This document shows positions 56,474 to 63,174 of a DNA stretch of 64,000 bases, one piece after another. The stretch spans positions 1-64,000 of the forward strand of contig CAMBSK010000011.1 in assembly GCA_945870575.1 (NCBI GenBank), in the 5' to 3' direction. A program made the translations under genes and the position numbers. Source of the stretch: Bordetella parapertussis. Its GTDB lineage: Bacteria; Pseudomonadota; Gammaproteobacteria; Burkholderiales; Burkholderiaceae_C. Each line of letters begins with the position of its first letter. Within the stretch, counting starts at the first letter, position 1. The notes below the pieces were generated by a model. The model saw nothing but the letters and a program-made list of their open reading frames with translations. It ran no database searches and was not told the DNA's origin.

Positions 56474-57613
56474 ATGAATAAATTCATGTTCCGATTCGTC
56501 AAAACTGCACTGACCGCGACTGCACTGATAGCCGCGACCGTCACCTCATCCATGGCTGCAGAAGCCCTCAGGGTGTGCTCTGACCCGGACAACCTGCCTT
56601 TCAGTAAATCAGAAGGCGCCGACAAAGGTTTGTACATAGAACTCGCCGATATGGTCGGCCAGCGCATGGGCGCAAAAGTTGAATATGTTTGGTGGCTGTC
56701 GTTCAACCAGCGTAAAGCGCTGCGCAACACCATGGAAGGTTGCGATGCCTATTTCGCCCTGCCTGCAGATGCTGAATACAAAGTCAAGGGCTTGGCGAAA
56801 ACCAATGCTTTTCTGAATGTCAGTTACGCCATCGTCGCACCGAAAGGTTTGACAGTCACCACACTGTCGGACTTGAAACCCCAAAAGATCGGCGTGCTGC
56901 ATGCTTCTCCGCCGCAAATTCTGCTGGCTTCAAAAGGTAGCTACACAACCAGCATTTTCCGTTCACAAGAAGAAGCGTTTGAAGCTTTGAACAAAAAGGA
57001 AATTGATGCTGCATTGCTATGGGGACCAAGTGCGGGCTTTGACAATAAAAAGCTGTTCGACAACCGCTGGCAAGTCATTCCCATCAACGGCGAAGGCTTG
57101 GGCGGCCAAGTAGCAGTGGCAGTGTCCAAGGACAACCCGGAGCTGAAAGACCGCATCAACAAAGCGCTGGAAGAACTCAAACCTGAAATTCAACAATTGA
57201 CTGTGAAATACGGTTTTCCTTTGCAAGTGCCTCTCATTGTCAACAGCCGTAAAACCAACACCCATTACGCTCAGTCGACTGTGACACCGGCAAAAACCGG
57301 CTTCATGAAAGTCAGCGACAAATCAACGCAACGGGAATGGCTGGTGGCTGAAAGCGGTGACACGATTGCCGAAGCTAAATCCAACTTCAACAACAAATGC
57401 TCTCACTGCCACGGTAGCAACGGCGCCAGCCCCATCTCAGAGCGCGATCTTCGCAAGCTCAAGCTTCGTTATAAAGATGAGTGGAAGGAAGTGACCTACA
57501 CCACCATCACCAAGGGTCGCTCAGACTATGGCATGCCAGTATGGGGAGGCATAATCCCAGACGAAGAAATCAGAGCCATCATCGAGTTCTTGGTCACCGT
57601 GCAAAAGAACTGA
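56474..57613 (+). CDS. Periplasmic binding-protein-like domain fused to cytochrome c (XoxJ-XoxG-like)
   Basis: This 379-aa secreted protein has a signal peptide (about residues 1-28). Residues about 30-255 form a family-3 solute-binding-like domain (LRVCSDPDNLPFSKSEG at its start, YIELADMVGQRMGAKVEYVWW next), the MoxJ/XoxJ type linked to PQQ dehydrogenases. Residues about 290-379 are a cytochrome c domain with CSHCH (Cys309, Cys312, His313) and a likely axial Met in DYGMPVWGG. In methylotrophs the two functions are separate proteins (XoxJ and XoxG). Placed next to the PQQ dehydrogenase, it probably accepts its electrons. Confidence 0.85.
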   Translation: MNKFMFRFVKTALTATALIAATVTSSMAAEALRVCSDPDNLPFSKSEGADKGLYIELADMVGQRMGAKVEYVWWLSFNQRKALRNTMEGCDAYFALPADAEYKVKGLAKTNAFLNVSYAIVAPKGLTVTTLSDLKPQKIGVLHASPPQILLASKGSYTTSIFRSQEEAFEALNKKEIDAALLWGPSAGFDNKKLFDNRWQVIPINGEGLGGQVAVAVSKDNPELKDRINKALEELKPEIQQLTVKYGFPLQVPLIVNSRKTNTHYAQSTVTPAKTGFMKVSDKSTQREWLVAESGDTIAEAKSNFNNKCSHCHGSNGASPISERDLRKLKLRYKDEWKEVTYTTITKGRSDYGMPVWGGIIPDEEIRAIIEFLVTVQKN

Positions 57614-57625
57614 TAGCTGGGTTTT

Positions 57626-58081
57626 TTAAGCAGCCTTGCCCGTTAAAACAGGTAAGCCCTGGACCCGAGAAAAATCTCTGTCGTGGGTCACCAGGGCTGC
57701 TGCGCCTATATCCAGGGCCGAGGCCAGTTGCACTGCATCCGGAAATTTCAAACGGTATTGCGCCCGCAACTGTGCCGCCATGCTGGCTATGGACGCCGAC
57801 AACGGCACCACTTGGTAGCGGTTCAAGGCTTTTTCATAGCGTTTGGCCAAAGCAATTTGCTTTGCCTTGAACGGACCGGCCAACACCTCAGCCAAAGTGA
57901 CCGTGGTCAAGGCCAGTTGTAAACGGCCAAGCTCTGCGGCTTCGAACAAACCTAGAAACAGCGGCGCGAATTGCGCGTTGTCTTCCAACACGTAAATCCA
58001 AGGCGCGGCGTCCACCAGCACCGTGTCACCATCGCTCAAACCGCCCCACGCTGAGTTGTAGGCAGGCACACGCTCAGTCAT
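57626..58081 (-). CDS. PIN-domain toxin (VapC-like ribonuclease)
   Basis: This 151-aa PIN-fold protein has the acidic residues of the family: VLVDAAPWIYVLED (first Asp, about residue 24), TLAEVLAGP (Glu, about 65), FPDAVQLASAL (Asp, about 117) and THDRDF (Asp, about 137). VapC-type toxins cleave RNA. The ATG at 58081 was chosen; it lies four bases after the antitoxin stop, with GAGG at a good distance. It forms a pair with the Phd-like gene upstream. Confidence 0.86.
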   Translation of the reverse strand: MTERVPAYNSAWGGLSDGDTVLVDAAPWIYVLEDNAQFAPLFLGLFEAAELGRLQLALTTVTLAEVLAGPFKAKQIALAKRYEKALNRYQVVPLSASIASMAAQLRAQYRLKFPDAVQLASALDIGAAALVTHDRDFSRVQGLPVLTGKAA

Positions 58082-58085
58082 GGCC

Positions 58086-58352
58086 TCAGTCCTGCCACTC
58101 GTTGCGCAACTGCGCGACTGCTTTGGCCGCACCTTGTGGCCAGAGCCCGCGCCCGCTGCCACGCAAGGCCAAAATGCCGCCCGATGCCAGCTGCTTGCCC
58201 TGCCCTGCGTGCCAGTCTTGCACCGGCACGACCATGGCCACGGGTTTGCCGTGGCGGGTGATTTCGCTGCTGTAACCGGCTTGCGCCTCTGCCGCGATCA
58301 GCGGTAACTGCGCACGCGCTTGCTCTAATCCATATGTTTTCTTGTTGCTCAT
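58086..58352 (-). CDS. Phd/YefM-type antitoxin
   Basis: The 88-aa protein has the Phd/YefM N-terminal DNA-binding pattern: YGLEQARAQLPLIAAEAQAGYSSEITRHGKPVAMVVP. The C-terminal part, with ALRGSGRGLWPQG, should wrap the toxin. A strong GGAGG ribosome-binding site precedes the ATG, and a 23-base near-perfect palindrome lies 15 bases upstream, a likely autoregulatory operator. It is paired with the PIN toxin downstream. Confidence 0.85.
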   Translation of the reverse strand: MSNKKTYGLEQARAQLPLIAAEAQAGYSSEITRHGKPVAMVVPVQDWHAGQGKQLASGGILALRGSGRGLWPQGAAKAVAQLRNEWQD

Positions 58353-58366
58353 GACATCCTCCTTTT

Positions 58367-58389
58367 ATTCCGTACAGACTGTACAGAAT
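58367..58389. promoter_or_regulatory. Palindromic operator of the Phd/PIN toxin-antitoxin operon
   Basis: ATTCCGTACAG-A-CTGTACAGAAT is a 23-base palindrome with one mismatched pair, centred on 58378, 15 bases upstream of the antitoxin start codon. The position and symmetry match operators bound by Phd-type antitoxins. It also resembles a CTG...CAG pattern but lacks the spacing of a LexA box. Confidence 0.6.
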
Positions 58390-58419
58390 CAAGGGCTTTT
58401 GTCAAGCTGGAAAGGCTTT

Positions 58420-58827
58420 TCAGGTCATCCAATCCTCAAGCTTCAAGCCCGGCACCCGCCCGAAGTGCCGCATGTTGTGGGTCACCAAGGACAGGCCCAG
58501 CGCCAATGCATGCGCGGCGATTTGGGTATCCATCTCGCCAATAGGCTGCCCGGTTTGCTGCAGGTGGGCGGCAATGTCGCCATACCGGTCTGCGGCCTCC
58601 AGCGTCCATGGCAAAACGGGCAACTCATTGAGCAGCAAATCAATAGTTCGGCGGCGTTTGTCATCGGCTTGCAGCAGTGCCAGTCCAAACCGTGTTTCGG
58701 CGCGGGTGATGGCGGAGATGGCGACCTCTTGCTTTTTGAGCGCCGCCCACATGCGCTTTTGCAGCGCGGCTGAACTGTTGCGCGCAAAGTAGCCCAGGAT
58801 GTTGGTGTCGACCAAGTACTTGATCAC
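58420..58827 (-). CDS. vapC: VapC-type PIN-domain ribonuclease toxin
   Basis: This 135-aa toxin has the PIN acidic centre: YLVDTNILGYFARN (Asp7), AITRAETRFGL (Glu near 44), GEMDTQIAAHALALG (Asp near 100) and a late THNMRHFGRV where Asp is replaced by Asn. VapC enzymes of this type cut tRNA or rRNA. It overlaps the VapB gene by four bases (ATGA), the usual translational coupling. Confidence 0.9.
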   Translation of the reverse strand: MIKYLVDTNILGYFARNSSAALQKRMWAALKKQEVAISAITRAETRFGLALLQADDKRRRTIDLLLNELPVLPWTLEAADRYGDIAAHLQQTGQPIGEMDTQIAAHALALGLSLVTHNMRHFGRVPGLKLEDWMT

Positions 58828-59165
58828 TTGCGACCCTTGGTTTTGGCGGCGCGCTTAGCCGTTACTTTTGCAGAGGCTTTGGCGGCTGGTGCAGCTTCCC
58901 AGTCAGCAAACGGATTTTTAGGTGGCTTGTTGTACCGGCTGGCATCAGACAAAAAATCGTCGGGCAAAGGGTTTTCGGCAATGGCGGCCATCAGCGCATC
59001 GAGCCGACGTTGTCGCAAGATGGCCGTGTCCTTGGGCCTGAGCGTGATCTCGCCCGTCACCTCGTTGCGTGCAATCCACATTTCATCCACATCCACGCGA
59101 AAGGCCTTGGGCAAACGAATCGCTTGGCTGTTGCCGTTGGTAAAAACTTTGGCGGTAGCAAGCAT
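58824..59165 (-). CDS. vapB: VapB-type antitoxin with a basic C-terminal extension
   Basis: The 113-aa antitoxin starts with an AbrB/SpoVT-like domain: AKVFTNGNSQAIRLPKAFRVDVDEMWIARN. The central part, with NPLPDDFL, binds the toxin. Residues about 92-113 form an unusual Ala/Lys-rich basic tail (KASAKVTAKRAAKTKGRK) not needed for the family fold; the normal VapB is about 75-90 aa. A histone-like nonspecific DNA contact is possible. Confidence 0.88.
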   Translation of the reverse strand: MLATAKVFTNGNSQAIRLPKAFRVDVDEMWIARNEVTGEITLRPKDTAILRQRRLDALMAAIAENPLPDDFLSDASRYNKPPKNPFADWEAAPAAKASAKVTAKRAAKTKGRK

Positions 59166-59284
59166 GGCGGCCTCCTTGAAATGTATCTATGAAAACGTAC
59201 CTACTTTATCACCGAATATGACCTTCTGCCAAAGTCAAAATGCCCCAAGCCAAGTTGCCGCAATTAGCGAGGGAAAATATAGGA

Positions 59285-59575
59285 ATGAATGACACAAATG
59301 CTCGCACCGACCAACCGCGCAACCCCCTTCATGGTTTGACGCTCGAGGCGATCGTGCGCGCCCTTGAAGCGCACTACGGTTGGGAAGAGTTGGCCCTCAA
59401 GATTCCTATCCGCTGTTTTTCGCACGACCCGAGCGTCGGTTCGAGCTTGAAATTCCTGCGCAAAACGCCTTGGGCGCGTGAAAAGGTGGAGAGCCTGTAC
59501 CTGTTCATGCTGAGGGAGCAAGCGCGCAGGGGGCCTATGCCTATCGGATGCAAATTGCCTACGTCAAATTTGTAG
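59285..59575 (+). CDS. VF530-family DNA-binding protein, 3' end probably replaced
   Basis: The 96-aa protein matches the VF530 (DUF2132) family: NPLHGLTLEAIVRALEAHYGWEELALKIPIRCFSHDPSVGSSLKFLRKTPWAREKVESLYLFML. The family is a small double-stranded DNA-binding fold. After LREQARRG the last dozen residues (GPMPIGCKLPTSNL) are out-of-frame reading of a higB remnant, so the native C-terminus was probably lost at a deletion junction near 59533. The ATG at 59285 follows AGGA closely. Confidence 0.8.
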   Translation: MNDTNARTDQPRNPLHGLTLEAIVRALEAHYGWEELALKIPIRCFSHDPSVGSSLKFLRKTPWAREKVESLYLFMLREQARRGPMPIGCKLPTSNL

Positions 59576-59628
59576 GCACGCACGCCGAATACGACAAGAT
59601 CGATGCGGCCTCAGTGGATCAGTCATGA
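59536..59628 (+). pseudogene. higB: 3' remnant of a HigB-type toxin gene
   Basis: In a frame different from the overlapping VF530 gene, 30 codons read YAYRMQIAYVKFVGTHAEY followed by DKIDAASVDQS and TGA. The KFVGTHAEYDKID block is the hallmark C-terminus of HigB mRNA-interferase toxins. Nothing upstream continues the toxin, so only the last third survives. The stop lies where a higB stop should be relative to the HigA gene that follows. Confidence 0.78.
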
Positions 59629-59645
59629 GCGTCAAGGAGAGAACC

Positions 59646-60014
59646 ATGGAAATCACCCCCATCCGTACAAAGAAAGATTACCGCACAGCACTGCGCATCG
59701 TGTCAAAGCTGGTCGATCAAGACCCCTCGCCTGACACACCAGCAGGCGAACACCTTGATGTGCTCTCTACCTTGATTGAGGCCTATGAACGCAAGCACCA
59801 TCCGATTGACTTGCCTGACCCGGTAGAAGCCATCAAGTTCCGCATGGAACAAGCAGGGCTGTCGATCAAAGACCTGGAGCCGATGATCGGGCAGGCCAAC
59901 CGTGTTTATGAAGTGCTTAATTACAAGCGGCCCCTGACGCTGCGCATGATCCGAAATTTGAACAAAGGCTTGGGTATCTCTGCGCAGGTGCTTATTACTG
60001 ATAGCGCCCAATAA
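59646..60014 (+). CDS. higA: HigA-type antitoxin, orphaned
   Basis: This 122-aa antitoxin has MEITPIRTKKDYRTALRIVSKLVDQDPSPDTPAGEHLDVLSTLIEAYERKHHPIDLPDPVEAIKFRME, typical of the HigA branch that pairs with HigB, and a C-terminal XRE helix-turn-helix around DLEPMIGQANRVYEVLNYKRPLTLRMIRNLNKGLGI. GGAGAG lies eight bases before the ATG at 59646; a start at 59625 overlapping the remnant stop is possible. The cognate toxin gene is truncated, so this is probably an orphan regulator. Confidence 0.87.
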   Translation: MEITPIRTKKDYRTALRIVSKLVDQDPSPDTPAGEHLDVLSTLIEAYERKHHPIDLPDPVEAIKFRMEQAGLSIKDLEPMIGQANRVYEVLNYKRPLTLRMIRNLNKGLGISAQVLITDSAQ

Positions 60015-60047
60015 ACCGGAAAATTTACCGTTGGCATTTGAACCGCA

Positions 60048-60145
60048 GTGAAAAACCTGAAAGACGTGAAAGCCAAACTGCTGGCCAACCCCGCCGTTCG
60101 ACAAGCCTATGACGCACAAGCGCCCGAGTTTGAGCTGGCCCGTGA
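60048..60145 (+). pseudogene. Truncated first copy of an XRE-family antitoxin gene
   Basis: The GTG-started frame reads MKNLKDVKAKLLANPAVRQAYDAQAPEFELAR, nearly identical to the first 32 residues of the two intact copies at 62016 and 63694. After GAGCTGGCCCGTGA homology stops abruptly, and the helix-turn-helix domain is missing. The frame then runs on through unrelated sequence antisense to the DinD-like gene. A gene fragment left by recombination or insertion is the best explanation. Confidence 0.82.
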
Positions 60146-60147
60146 TG

Positions 60148-60188
60148 GGAGGTGGCCATTTCTGAAAAGTCGCCGCATTAAGCTATGT
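60148..60188. repeat. Junction repeat, copy A
   Basis: GGAGGTGGCCATTTCTGAAAAGTCGCCGCATTA and flanking bases resemble the stretch at 63609-63650 with about three quarters or more identity. Copy A sits exactly where the first antitoxin copy breaks off. It could be an end of a lost mobile element or a recombination junction. No transposase is present in the window. Confidence 0.5.
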
Positions 60189-61109
60189 GCCCTTGGCCAC
60201 CTTCGACTTCACCCTAACTTTGGGCTGGCTCGGCGCTGCCGGTTGGGGCGCATCCAGCAAATCGCGCGTGTTTGGCGCGGCAAGGTAGTTGGCTTTGCTC
60301 ACCACCTTCTTACCCGTTTTGGCCTCTAGCGCTTTGCGGGCGTTGCCGGCAATCTTTCCGCCCTCTTTGGCGGATGTGCGGTTCTCCACAAAACCCTGAG
60401 CGTCGCTGCGGCGGGCAATCTCGGTGGTGCTGGCTTCTCCCAGCATGGTGAAGATCAACTCCAGGTCGGTCATGTGGTCGCGCAGCTTGTTACCGGTCTT
60501 CACCAGATCCAGGCCTTTGAGCTGGCTGTGTTCGACGGGCGTCACACCAAAAGTGGCGCGGGCAATTTCGGCGGTGAGTATCGAATACTCTTTGCCCTCG
60601 GCCACGCCCCGCGCCTTCCACTCATCGGTCAGCTCTCCACGCACAGAGATGGAGCGCAACCGCTTCTCGATCCATGCCGGCGGGTAACCCTTGGCCTTAT
60701 AAAGCTCGCGGGCGCGGGCGCTGGCCAGTTCGGGGTTTTCAATTTCTTTGACTCGCTCGTAACCCACCTGCGCCAGCCAGCGTTTGAACGGCTCGGCCTT
60801 GGGCGAGGGGATGGACTGGATGATGCGAAACAGGCCTTCGGTGTTGGCGCAATTGGTTTCTCGCATCTTTCCGTCTGAGGTCCGAAGCGCAAGGGGGGTA
60901 CAAGTTGTACCCCAGTTGGCGTCCAGAGCAGGGTCACGGCTACGCATCTTCTTGATGTATTGCCGTGGATCTGCCGAATCGGTTAACACCACGATGACAT
61001 CGCTCAGGGCAAACCACCACTCCTCGTTGTGCCAAACACGGCGAATGGTGGTTTCTTGGAATACCGCGATGTGGTGCGCGGGTTCGTTGGGAGGGGTGAT
61101 TTTGGTCAT
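60183..61109 (-). CDS. dinD: DinD-like BRO-N domain protein (DNA-damage-inducible protein D family)
   Basis: This 308-aa protein has an N-terminal BRO-N domain (RRVWHNEEWWFALSDVIVVLTDSADPRQYIKKMRSRD, then LRTSDGKMRETNCANTEGLFRII near 75-97) and a C-terminal part resembling E. coli DinD (VEHSQLKGLDLVKTGNKLRDHMTDLELIFTMLGEASTTEIARRSDAQGF). The tail is Lys/Pro-rich. A LexA-box sequence lies 14-33 bases upstream, in keeping with SOS control. E. coli DinD inhibits RecA strand exchange. Phage antirepressor relatives are an alternative, but the damage box favours DinD. Confidence 0.82.
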   Translation of the reverse strand: MTKITPPNEPAHHIAVFQETTIRRVWHNEEWWFALSDVIVVLTDSADPRQYIKKMRSRDPALDANWGTTCTPLALRTSDGKMRETNCANTEGLFRIIQSIPSPKAEPFKRWLAQVGYERVKEIENPELASARARELYKAKGYPPAWIEKRLRSISVRGELTDEWKARGVAEGKEYSILTAEIARATFGVTPVEHSQLKGLDLVKTGNKLRDHMTDLELIFTMLGEASTTEIARRSDAQGFVENRTSAKEGGKIAGNARKALEAKTGKKVVSKANYLAAPNTRDLLDAPQPAAPSQPKVRVKSKVAKGT

Positions 61110-61122
61110 ATTGCGCCCAAAA

Positions 61123-61142
61123 AACTGTTATTTTATACAGTA
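61123..61142. promoter_or_regulatory. LexA (SOS) box upstream of the DinD-like gene
   Basis: AACTGTTATTTTATACAGTA contains CTGT-N8-ACAG with an A/T-only centre, which matches the gamma/betaproteobacterial LexA consensus. It begins 14 bases upstream of the DinD-like start codon and would cover its promoter. Confidence 0.8.
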
Positions 61143-61264
61143 GTTTGCCGTTAGATCAATCGCTATTTTTTGCCTGGGCGATGGCAGTTTGGGATGCGCT
61201 GCAATCCACCTTCTGGCCTTTAGAACGCGCTGTTTATGCGGGCCTGCCGCAAGGCTTGCCCCGT

Positions 61265-61489
61265 TCAACCCAGCTTTGGCCAGTTGATTTGAACTTTGCG
61301 GTTGTTGGCCAAGCAGTCGCGAAGATACAAGTTGATCAGGCTTTGATAGGGAACCCCTGCATCCTCTGCCATGCTTTTGAAATAGATGACAACATCTTCT
61401 GACAGACGCATCGTCACAGGCTTTTTGAGCTTGGATGCATAGGGATTTTTGCGGGCCTTGAGTTTGAGGAGATCGTATTCGACTTTCAT
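61265..61489 (-). CDS. brnA: BrnA/CopG-type antitoxin, without an adjacent toxin
   Basis: The 74-aa protein has KPVTMRLSEDVVIYFKSMAEDAGVPYQSLINLYLRDCL, the ribbon-helix-helix pattern of BrnA antitoxins. The matching BrnT gene normally lies just upstream, but the 150 bases before the ATG at 61489 show no BrnT-like frame. A deleted remnant of a second brnA copy lies at 62316-62386, also without brnT. It is probably an orphan antitoxin. Confidence 0.78.
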   Translation of the reverse strand: MKVEYDLLKLKARKNPYASKLKKPVTMRLSEDVVIYFKSMAEDAGVPYQSLINLYLRDCLANNRKVQINWPKLG

Positions 61490-61659
61490 ATGAGAGCAAC
61501 TATCTGCAGCGAATGACTGCGTACTGTACAGCGCAGGAGTTGGTCAAAAAAAACCTGAGTTTTGATAGCCCCCGCGGCGCAGTGGGCGCACTAAACTATT
61601 GGAAGGAAATTGCCCGCATACATATAAAGCTTGGATTAAGCGAGACCTAGGGGAGATAC

Positions 61660-62019
61660 ATGAAAAACCCAAAAGATAGCAAAAAGGCTATACTCGAATC
61701 CCAGTGGACTGTGACCCTGCATCCACTGGCGGAACATGAATTACAGACCATTCCCGCCGATATGCAAGCCCGGTTTTTGCACATCGGTGAAATGCTGGAA
61801 GAGCTAGGGTCGCAGCGTGTGGGCATGCCGCACATACGGCCACTGGAAAGCAAGCTGTGGGAAATACGCATGACTGGCCGCGATGGTATTGCCCGTGCTG
61901 TTTACGCTGCCGTTCAGGGGCGCACTTTGCTGGTGTTGCATGTGTTTGTGAAAAAGACGCAGACCACACCACGAAGCGCGATTGAAACCGCATTGAAACG
62001 CTTGGAGGAATCGACGTGA
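61660..62019 (+). CDS. RelE/HigB-like (phage Gp49-type) toxin
   Basis: This 119-aa toxin shows the pattern of the Gp49-like/RelE family: WTVTLHPLAEHELQTIPADMQARFLHIGEMLEELGSQ, then MPHIRPLESKLWEIRMTGRDGIARAVYAAVQGRTLLVLHVFVKKTQTTP, with the conserved Leu-Trp-Glu-Ile-Arg and Phe-x-Lys-Lys-Thr-Gln-x-Thr-Pro blocks. GGGGAG precedes the ATG. The TGA overlaps the GTG start of the antitoxin (GTGA). This is the only complete copy of this toxin in the island. Confidence 0.88.
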   Translation: MKNPKDSKKAILESQWTVTLHPLAEHELQTIPADMQARFLHIGEMLEELGSQRVGMPHIRPLESKLWEIRMTGRDGIARAVYAAVQGRTLLVLHVFVKKTQTTPRSAIETALKRLEEST

Positions 62020-62303
62020 AAAGCCTGAAAGACGTGAAAGCCGAACTGCTGGCCAACCCCGCCGTTCGCCAAGCCTATGACGCACAAGCGCCCGAGTTTG
62101 AGCTGGCCCGTGAACTGATTGCCGCACGCACACAAGCAGGCCTGACGCAGGGCGAAGTGGCAGCACGCATGGGCACGACCCAAAGCGTGGTGGCACGCAT
62201 CGAAAGTGGCAAAGGCACGCCATCCATGCGGACAGTGAAACGTTTTGCCAGTGCGGTGGGAGCGCGTGCCGTGGTGCGTATGGAGCCCTTGAGGCCCGCA
62301 TGA
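62016..62303 (+). CDS. XRE-family antitoxin (second of three copies), paired with an intact toxin
   Basis: The 95-aa antitoxin has an N-terminal KDVKAELLANPAVRQAYDAQAPEFELARELIAARTQAGLTQGEVAARMGTTQSVVARIESGKGTPSMRTVKRFASAVG: an alpha-helical toxin-binding start and a Cro/CI helix-turn-helix (about residues 37-80). The GTG start overlaps the toxin stop. Nearly identical copies lie at 60048 (truncated) and 63694 (intact, toxinless). Confidence 0.9.
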   Translation: MKSLKDVKAELLANPAVRQAYDAQAPEFELARELIAARTQAGLTQGEVAARMGTTQSVVARIESGKGTPSMRTVKRFASAVGARAVVRMEPLRPA

Positions 62304-62315
62304 ACGCAAGGTCTG

Positions 62316-62386
62316 CGCCGTTCAACCCAGCTTTGGCCTTCTGACAGACGCAAGGTCACAGGCTTTGTGTGCTTGGTCCGAGCCAA
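62316..62386 (-). pseudogene. brnA: Internally deleted remnant of a brnA-like antitoxin gene
   Basis: Read on the minus strand, the segment starts MARTKHTKPVTLRLSE, matching the middle of the BrnA protein at 61489, then jumps to the bases that encode the end of that gene (GGCCAAAGCTGGGTTGAACGG). About 115 bases between the two matching ends are missing. The matching + strand ends are CCGTTCAACCCAGCTTTGGCC and TTCTGACAGACGC. This is a clear deletion scar. Confidence 0.75.
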
Positions 62387-62437
62387 AATTGTGTACGCTG
62401 AGATTCACAAAATCGCTTGGGCTGTAAAGGGAAAAAG

Positions 62438-62716
62438 ATGGAAGCTACCAAAGTAGGTATTCGGGAATTTCGCGCTGGCATGGCTGAATTCATTGCGTCC
62501 AGCACGCCAGTTGCTGTGACACGCCATGGTCAAACCATTGGCTACTTCATCCCCACCCACGGCCAAGCCGATGCAGATGTTGCCTCGCTGCAAAAAGCCA
62601 GCGCAACCTTGGATAGCCTGCTTGCGGCTAAGCGGGTTGATGTTGAAGCCGTGGTTGCAGATTTCAAATCAGCGCGTAAAGGTGCAAAGGCACCCAAGAA
62701 AAGCGCATCTAAATAA
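62438..62716 (+). CDS. Phd/YefM-type antitoxin with basic tail
   Basis: The 92-aa protein begins MEATKVGIREFRAGMAEFIASSTPVAVTRHGQTIGYFIPTHGQ, the Phd/YefM DNA-binding half with the typical VAVTRHGxxIGYF strand. The tail is Lys/Ala-rich (SARKGAKAPKKSASK). The start at 62438 is preferred; an upstream in-frame ATG at 62417 adds seven residues. Three bases after its stop begins a truncated PIN toxin gene. Confidence 0.82.
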   Translation: MEATKVGIREFRAGMAEFIASSTPVAVTRHGQTIGYFIPTHGQADADVASLQKASATLDSLLAAKRVDVEAVVADFKSARKGAKAPKKSASK

Positions 62717-62719
62717 AAA

Positions 62720-62890
62720 ATGAGCGACAGAGCGATTGTTCTGGATGCCAACATCCTGATTCGCACGGTGCTGGGTAAATCCACTTTTGCGCAAATTCAT
62801 TGCCAGATCAATGGGGGTGCTCAGACAGTTACGCGTGATCGACGAGCAGCACTTACGCGTTTGTTAAGGGTGACGTCTCCACCCAAGTGA
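62720..62890 (+). pseudogene. Truncated VapC-like PIN toxin gene
   Basis: The frame starts MSDRAIVLDANILIRTVLGKS, a clear PIN N-terminus with the first catalytic Asp. After about 35 codons it runs into the 3' end of the opposite-strand antitoxin gene and stops at codon 57. The other catalytic residues are absent, since a full PIN toxin is about 130-145 aa. It was cut off by the arrival of the neighbouring module. Confidence 0.78.
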
Positions 62891-63174
62891 TCGATCACCA
62901 CTGAAGGACGATCAGGGAACTTGGCCACCAATTCCAGCTTTCCGCCCATGCTTTCCACGTAGTGGCGCATCGTTGAAAGCAGCATGTCGCTGCGTTTTTC
63001 CAGACGGGAAATGGTGTCCTGACGCACCCCTAAGGCAGCGGCCATTTGCTCTTGGGTTTGCTGAACTGCAAGGCGAAGGTCTTTGAGTGTCGCCAACTCC
63101 ATGGCCCGATCTTCCACCCGTTTTTTCCGGTCTTTGGGCAGCGTTGCCATCACGTCATCGAGTTTTCTTGCCAT
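62821..63174 (-). CDS. XRE-family antitoxin of a RelE/HigB-type module
   Basis: The 117-aa protein contains a helix-turn-helix around LRLAVQQTQEQMAAALGVRQDTISRLEKRSDMLLSTMRHYVESMGGKLELVAKFPDRP, typical of antitoxins encoded downstream of their toxin (HigBA order). It overlaps the toxin stop by 20 bases. The Arg-rich C-terminal tail reads into the truncated PIN pseudogene on the other strand. Confidence 0.87.
   Translation of the reverse strand: MARKLDDVMATLPKDRKKRVEDRAMELATLKDLRLAVQQTQEQMAAALGVRQDTISRLEKRSDMLLSTMRHYVESMGGKLELVAKFPDRPSVVIDHLGGDVTLNKRVSAARRSRVTV

Noticed and set aside
61141..62400. Integron attC sites between the toxin-antitoxin modules
   Set aside because: GTTRRRY- and RYYYAAC-like heptamers occur, but not in the right order and spacing, and no paired inner arms were found. 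Genes also lie on both strands.
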